A stretch of DNA of 53,896 nt from Burkholderiales bacterium. Its GTDB lineage: Bacteria; Pseudomonadota; Gammaproteobacteria; Burkholderiales; Burkholderiaceae_B. The stretch spans positions 1 through 53,896 of the forward strand of contig JAIXTE010000074.1 in NCBI GenBank assembly GCA_027484315.1, in the 5' to 3' direction. Position numbers and translations under genes: made by a program. Positions 52,250-53,896 of the stretch are shown one piece after another. The notes beneath the pieces were generated by a model. It had not been told where the DNA came from. It worked only from the letters and a program-made list of their open reading frames with translations, and ran no database searches. Positions within the stretch are counted from its first letter, which is position 1, and each line of letters opens with the position of its first letter.

Positions 52250-53647
52250 TTAATGTTTGTCATTCTTGAATTCATTGGGGAATAGCGATTGAAGGCCTGC
52301 AAGGGCTTCATCGAAACTCGCGCTCTCTAACATTGACTGCTGCAACAGGTTTTCAATCTTCGGATAAAGCGCCAAAGAATGGTCCAATTGCGGGTCTGCC
52401 CCGGGTGAATATGCGCCTACGGTGATCAGGTCACGGTTGCGTTGCACCTTGGAGAAAGCCGCTTTCAGGCCTCGGGCGGCGTTCAGGTGCCCGGCTGGAA
52501 CAATGTTGTGCATGGCACGTGAAATAGACTGCTCAATGTCGATCGCGGGGTAATGGCCGCTTTCAGCGAGTTGACGCGACAGCACAATGTGGCCGTCCAG
52601 AATGGCGCGTGCGGAATCGGCAATCGGGTCCTGCTGGTCATCACCTTCAGTCAGTACCGTGTAAAAAGCGGTAATTGAGCCGCCACCCTTGCGGCCGTTT
52701 CCTGCACGCTCAACCAGCGTGGGCAATTTCGCAAACACGCTGGGCGGGTAACCTTTGGTGGCTGGGGGTTCGCCAATGGCCAATGCAATTTCACGTTGGG
52801 CCATGGCGTAGCGGGTCAGTGAATCCATGATCATCAGCACGTTGTGACCCTGGTCGCGAAAGTGTTCTGCGACCACCTGGGTGTACGCTGCGCCCTGCAT
52901 GCGAAGCAGGGGGCTGACGTCGGCAGGCGCTGCAATCACCACGCTTCGCTTCAGGCCTTCTTCACCCAGAATCTGTTCAATGAATTCCTTGACCTCACGG
53001 CCCCTTTCACCAATCAGACCCACCACCACGCGGTCGGCCTTGGTGTAGCGGGCCATCATGCCCAGCAACACGGACTTGCCCACACCAGAACCTGCCATCA
53101 GGCCAATCCGCTGGCCACGGCCTACCGTCAGCAGGGCGTTGATGGCGCGTACGCCCACGTCCAGCGGTTCGGTAATCGGTTCGCGTTCAAGCGGGTTGAT
53201 GGGGCGGGCTGCCAAGGGCAAACGTTTCTCGAATTTCAGTTCACCCAGGGTGTCAAGCGGGCGGCCATTGCTGTCCACGACCCGGCCCAGAAGGCTGTCG
53301 CCCACGGGCAGGTGTTTTGTTCTGTCTTCCGGGCGGCGCCAGGGGTGGGCTTTCACACCCAGTTTGGGGGCAATGGGGGGAGGCTCCTGGGCAATCACTT
53401 TGGCGCCGGGTGTCATGCCGTGTACATCGGTTGCAGGCATCAGGAAAAGTTTGTCGCCGTTGAAGCCAACCACTTCGGCTTCAAGCGGCGGTGCGCCTTT
53501 TTGCACCACAGTGCACACGCTGCCCACGGGAAGTTTCAGGCCCACGGCTTCCATGACCAAGCCTGCCACGCGGGTCAGTTTGCCGGTTGCGATCTGTGGC
53601 TGGTTGTGTTCAACCAGGAACTTGCATTCATCAATCCATTCAAGCAA
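52250..53647 (-). CDS. fliI: flagellum-specific ATPase FliI
   Basis: 465 residues. Walker A (AGSGVGKS) and Walker B-type strand ([26 protein letters not shown]) and the [14 protein letters not shown] segment identify FliI. No ATG or GTG precedes the domain in frame; TTG 53647 is the only start before the stop at 53684, yet the codons upstream (VNERHVDL) still look like FliI. fliH, normally next upstream, is absent; AT-rich DNA follows instead. The 5' end may be altered. Confidence 0.9.
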   Translation of the reverse strand: MLEWIDECKFLVEHNQPQIATGKLTRVAGLVMEAVGLKLPVGSVCTVVQKGAPPLEAEVVGFNGDKLFLMPATDVHGMTPGAKVIAQEPPPIAPKLGVKAHPWRRPEDRTKHLPVGDSLLGRVVDSNGRPLDTLGELKFEKRLPLAARPINPLEREPITEPLDVGVRAINALLTVGRGQRIGLMAGSGVGKSVLLGMMARYTKADRVVVGLIGERGREVKEFIEQILGEEGLKRSVVIAAPADVSPLLRMQGAAYTQVVAEHFRDQGHNVLMIMDSLTRYAMAQREIALAIGEPPATKGYPPSVFAKLPTLVERAGNGRKGGGSITAFYTVLTEGDDQQDPIADSARAILDGHIVLSRQLAESGHYPAIDIEQSISRAMHNIVPAGHLNAARGLKAAFSKVQRNRDLITVGAYSPGADPQLDHSLALYPKIENLLQQSMLESASFDEALAGLQSLFPNEFKNDKH

Positions 53648-53781
53648 GTCGACATGTCTTTCATTAACCTTGATATTACTTTTTCAAGTTGTAGAAAGTG
53701 AATCGATTCATTCTGTGATTCAATCATATCCTGCAATTTTTATTCTATTTAACTTGTGTCTTTCATTACATCATCGATTAT

Positions 53782-53896
53782 TTACTTTACTGCTTCTGAT
53801 TTAGGGGCTATTCCTCGGTTGTCGAAAAGTATATCCCTCAATTCACTCTTTCGACTCAGTCGATTGTATTCTTTATCAAGTCTTTCTTTAAAGGAA
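53782..53896 (-). CDS. C-terminal fragment of an unknown AT-rich ORF
   Basis: The minus strand is open from the window edge for 37 codons (SFKERLDKEYNRLSRKSE... GIAPKSEAVK) and ends in TAA at 53782. The peptide is charged and helical, and codon use is AT-rich (AAA, GAA, AGA, ATA), unlike all other genes here. The 5' end lies outside the window. No family is recognised. It may belong to a mobile or foreign element. The remaining 53648-53781 holds no gene that I can support. Confidence 0.45.
   Translation of the reverse strand, partial: SFKERLDKEYNRLSRKSELRDILFDNRGIAPKSEAVK

Overview
The window looks like chromosomal DNA of a motile betaproteobacterium of the order Burkholderiales, most likely a Limnobacter-like organism. 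This is inferred from protein character: two near-identical flagellins, a FabH2-type ketosynthase, a sulfide dehydrogenase, ectoine synthesis genes and a full flagellar export cluster. No rRNA or species marker is present, so the genus is a guess. Genes are dense, starts are often coupled by 4-base ATGA or GTGA overlaps, and I saw no tRNA, rRNA, insertion sequence or CRISPR.

Layout. 1-2066: the end of one flagellin gene (cut by the window edge), then a complete flagellin gene with a sigma-28 promoter and a terminator. 2139-4580: a tungstate ABC transporter (tupB, tupC, tupA). 4620-11318 (minus): a tripartite RND efflux operon (outer-membrane lipoprotein, adaptor, pump) whose last, overlapping gene is a regulator with an excisionase-type helix-turn-helix and a periplasmic-binding-like domain. 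11450-18200: aroQ, a tandem thioredoxin-fold protein, a fabH2-like gene, ugd, small proteins, and two long intergenic stretches full of palindromes and short tandem repeats. 18342-22116: thioesterase, hydrolase, a CHMI-type tautomerase, and flavocytochrome c sulfide dehydrogenase (fccAB, minus). 22274-29526: a 1025-residue beta-helix/diheme cytochrome fusion, an MscS channel, and a four-gene operon resembling the zinc-linked zrg system. 29736-31041: a hydrolase and a small lipoprotein.

31240-38057 is a chemosensory operon: a possible small ORF, a membrane receptor-like protein, CheY-like regulator, STAS protein, CheA, a cytoplasmic PAS receptor and CheW, with no cheR or cheB nearby. 38541-39572 is a membrane diguanylate cyclase. 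39911-42992 holds a MarR-type regulator divergent from ectABC, followed by a 20-codon ORF that looks like a remnant of ectD. 43210-45695 is a membrane histidine-kinase-like protein with a degenerate ATPase domain plus a single-domain response regulator. 45717-53647 (minus) is fliIJKLMNOPQR. The last 250 bases are strikingly AT-rich and hold the 3' end of an unrelated small-codon-use ORF.

The most interesting signal is not a gene. Three intergenic elements (12856-13029, 16997-17176 on the minus strand, and 38163-38261) fold into the same shape: a long outer helix enclosing a long hairpin with an A-rich 10-base loop, followed at once by a short hairpin. The helix sequences differ between copies while pairing is kept and the loop is conserved (AAAAAAGACG, AAAACAGACA, AAAAAAGATG). 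A fourth region (13289-13403) has the same topology without the A-rich loop. This covariation points to an undescribed structured repeat family acting as RNA or as folded single-stranded DNA.
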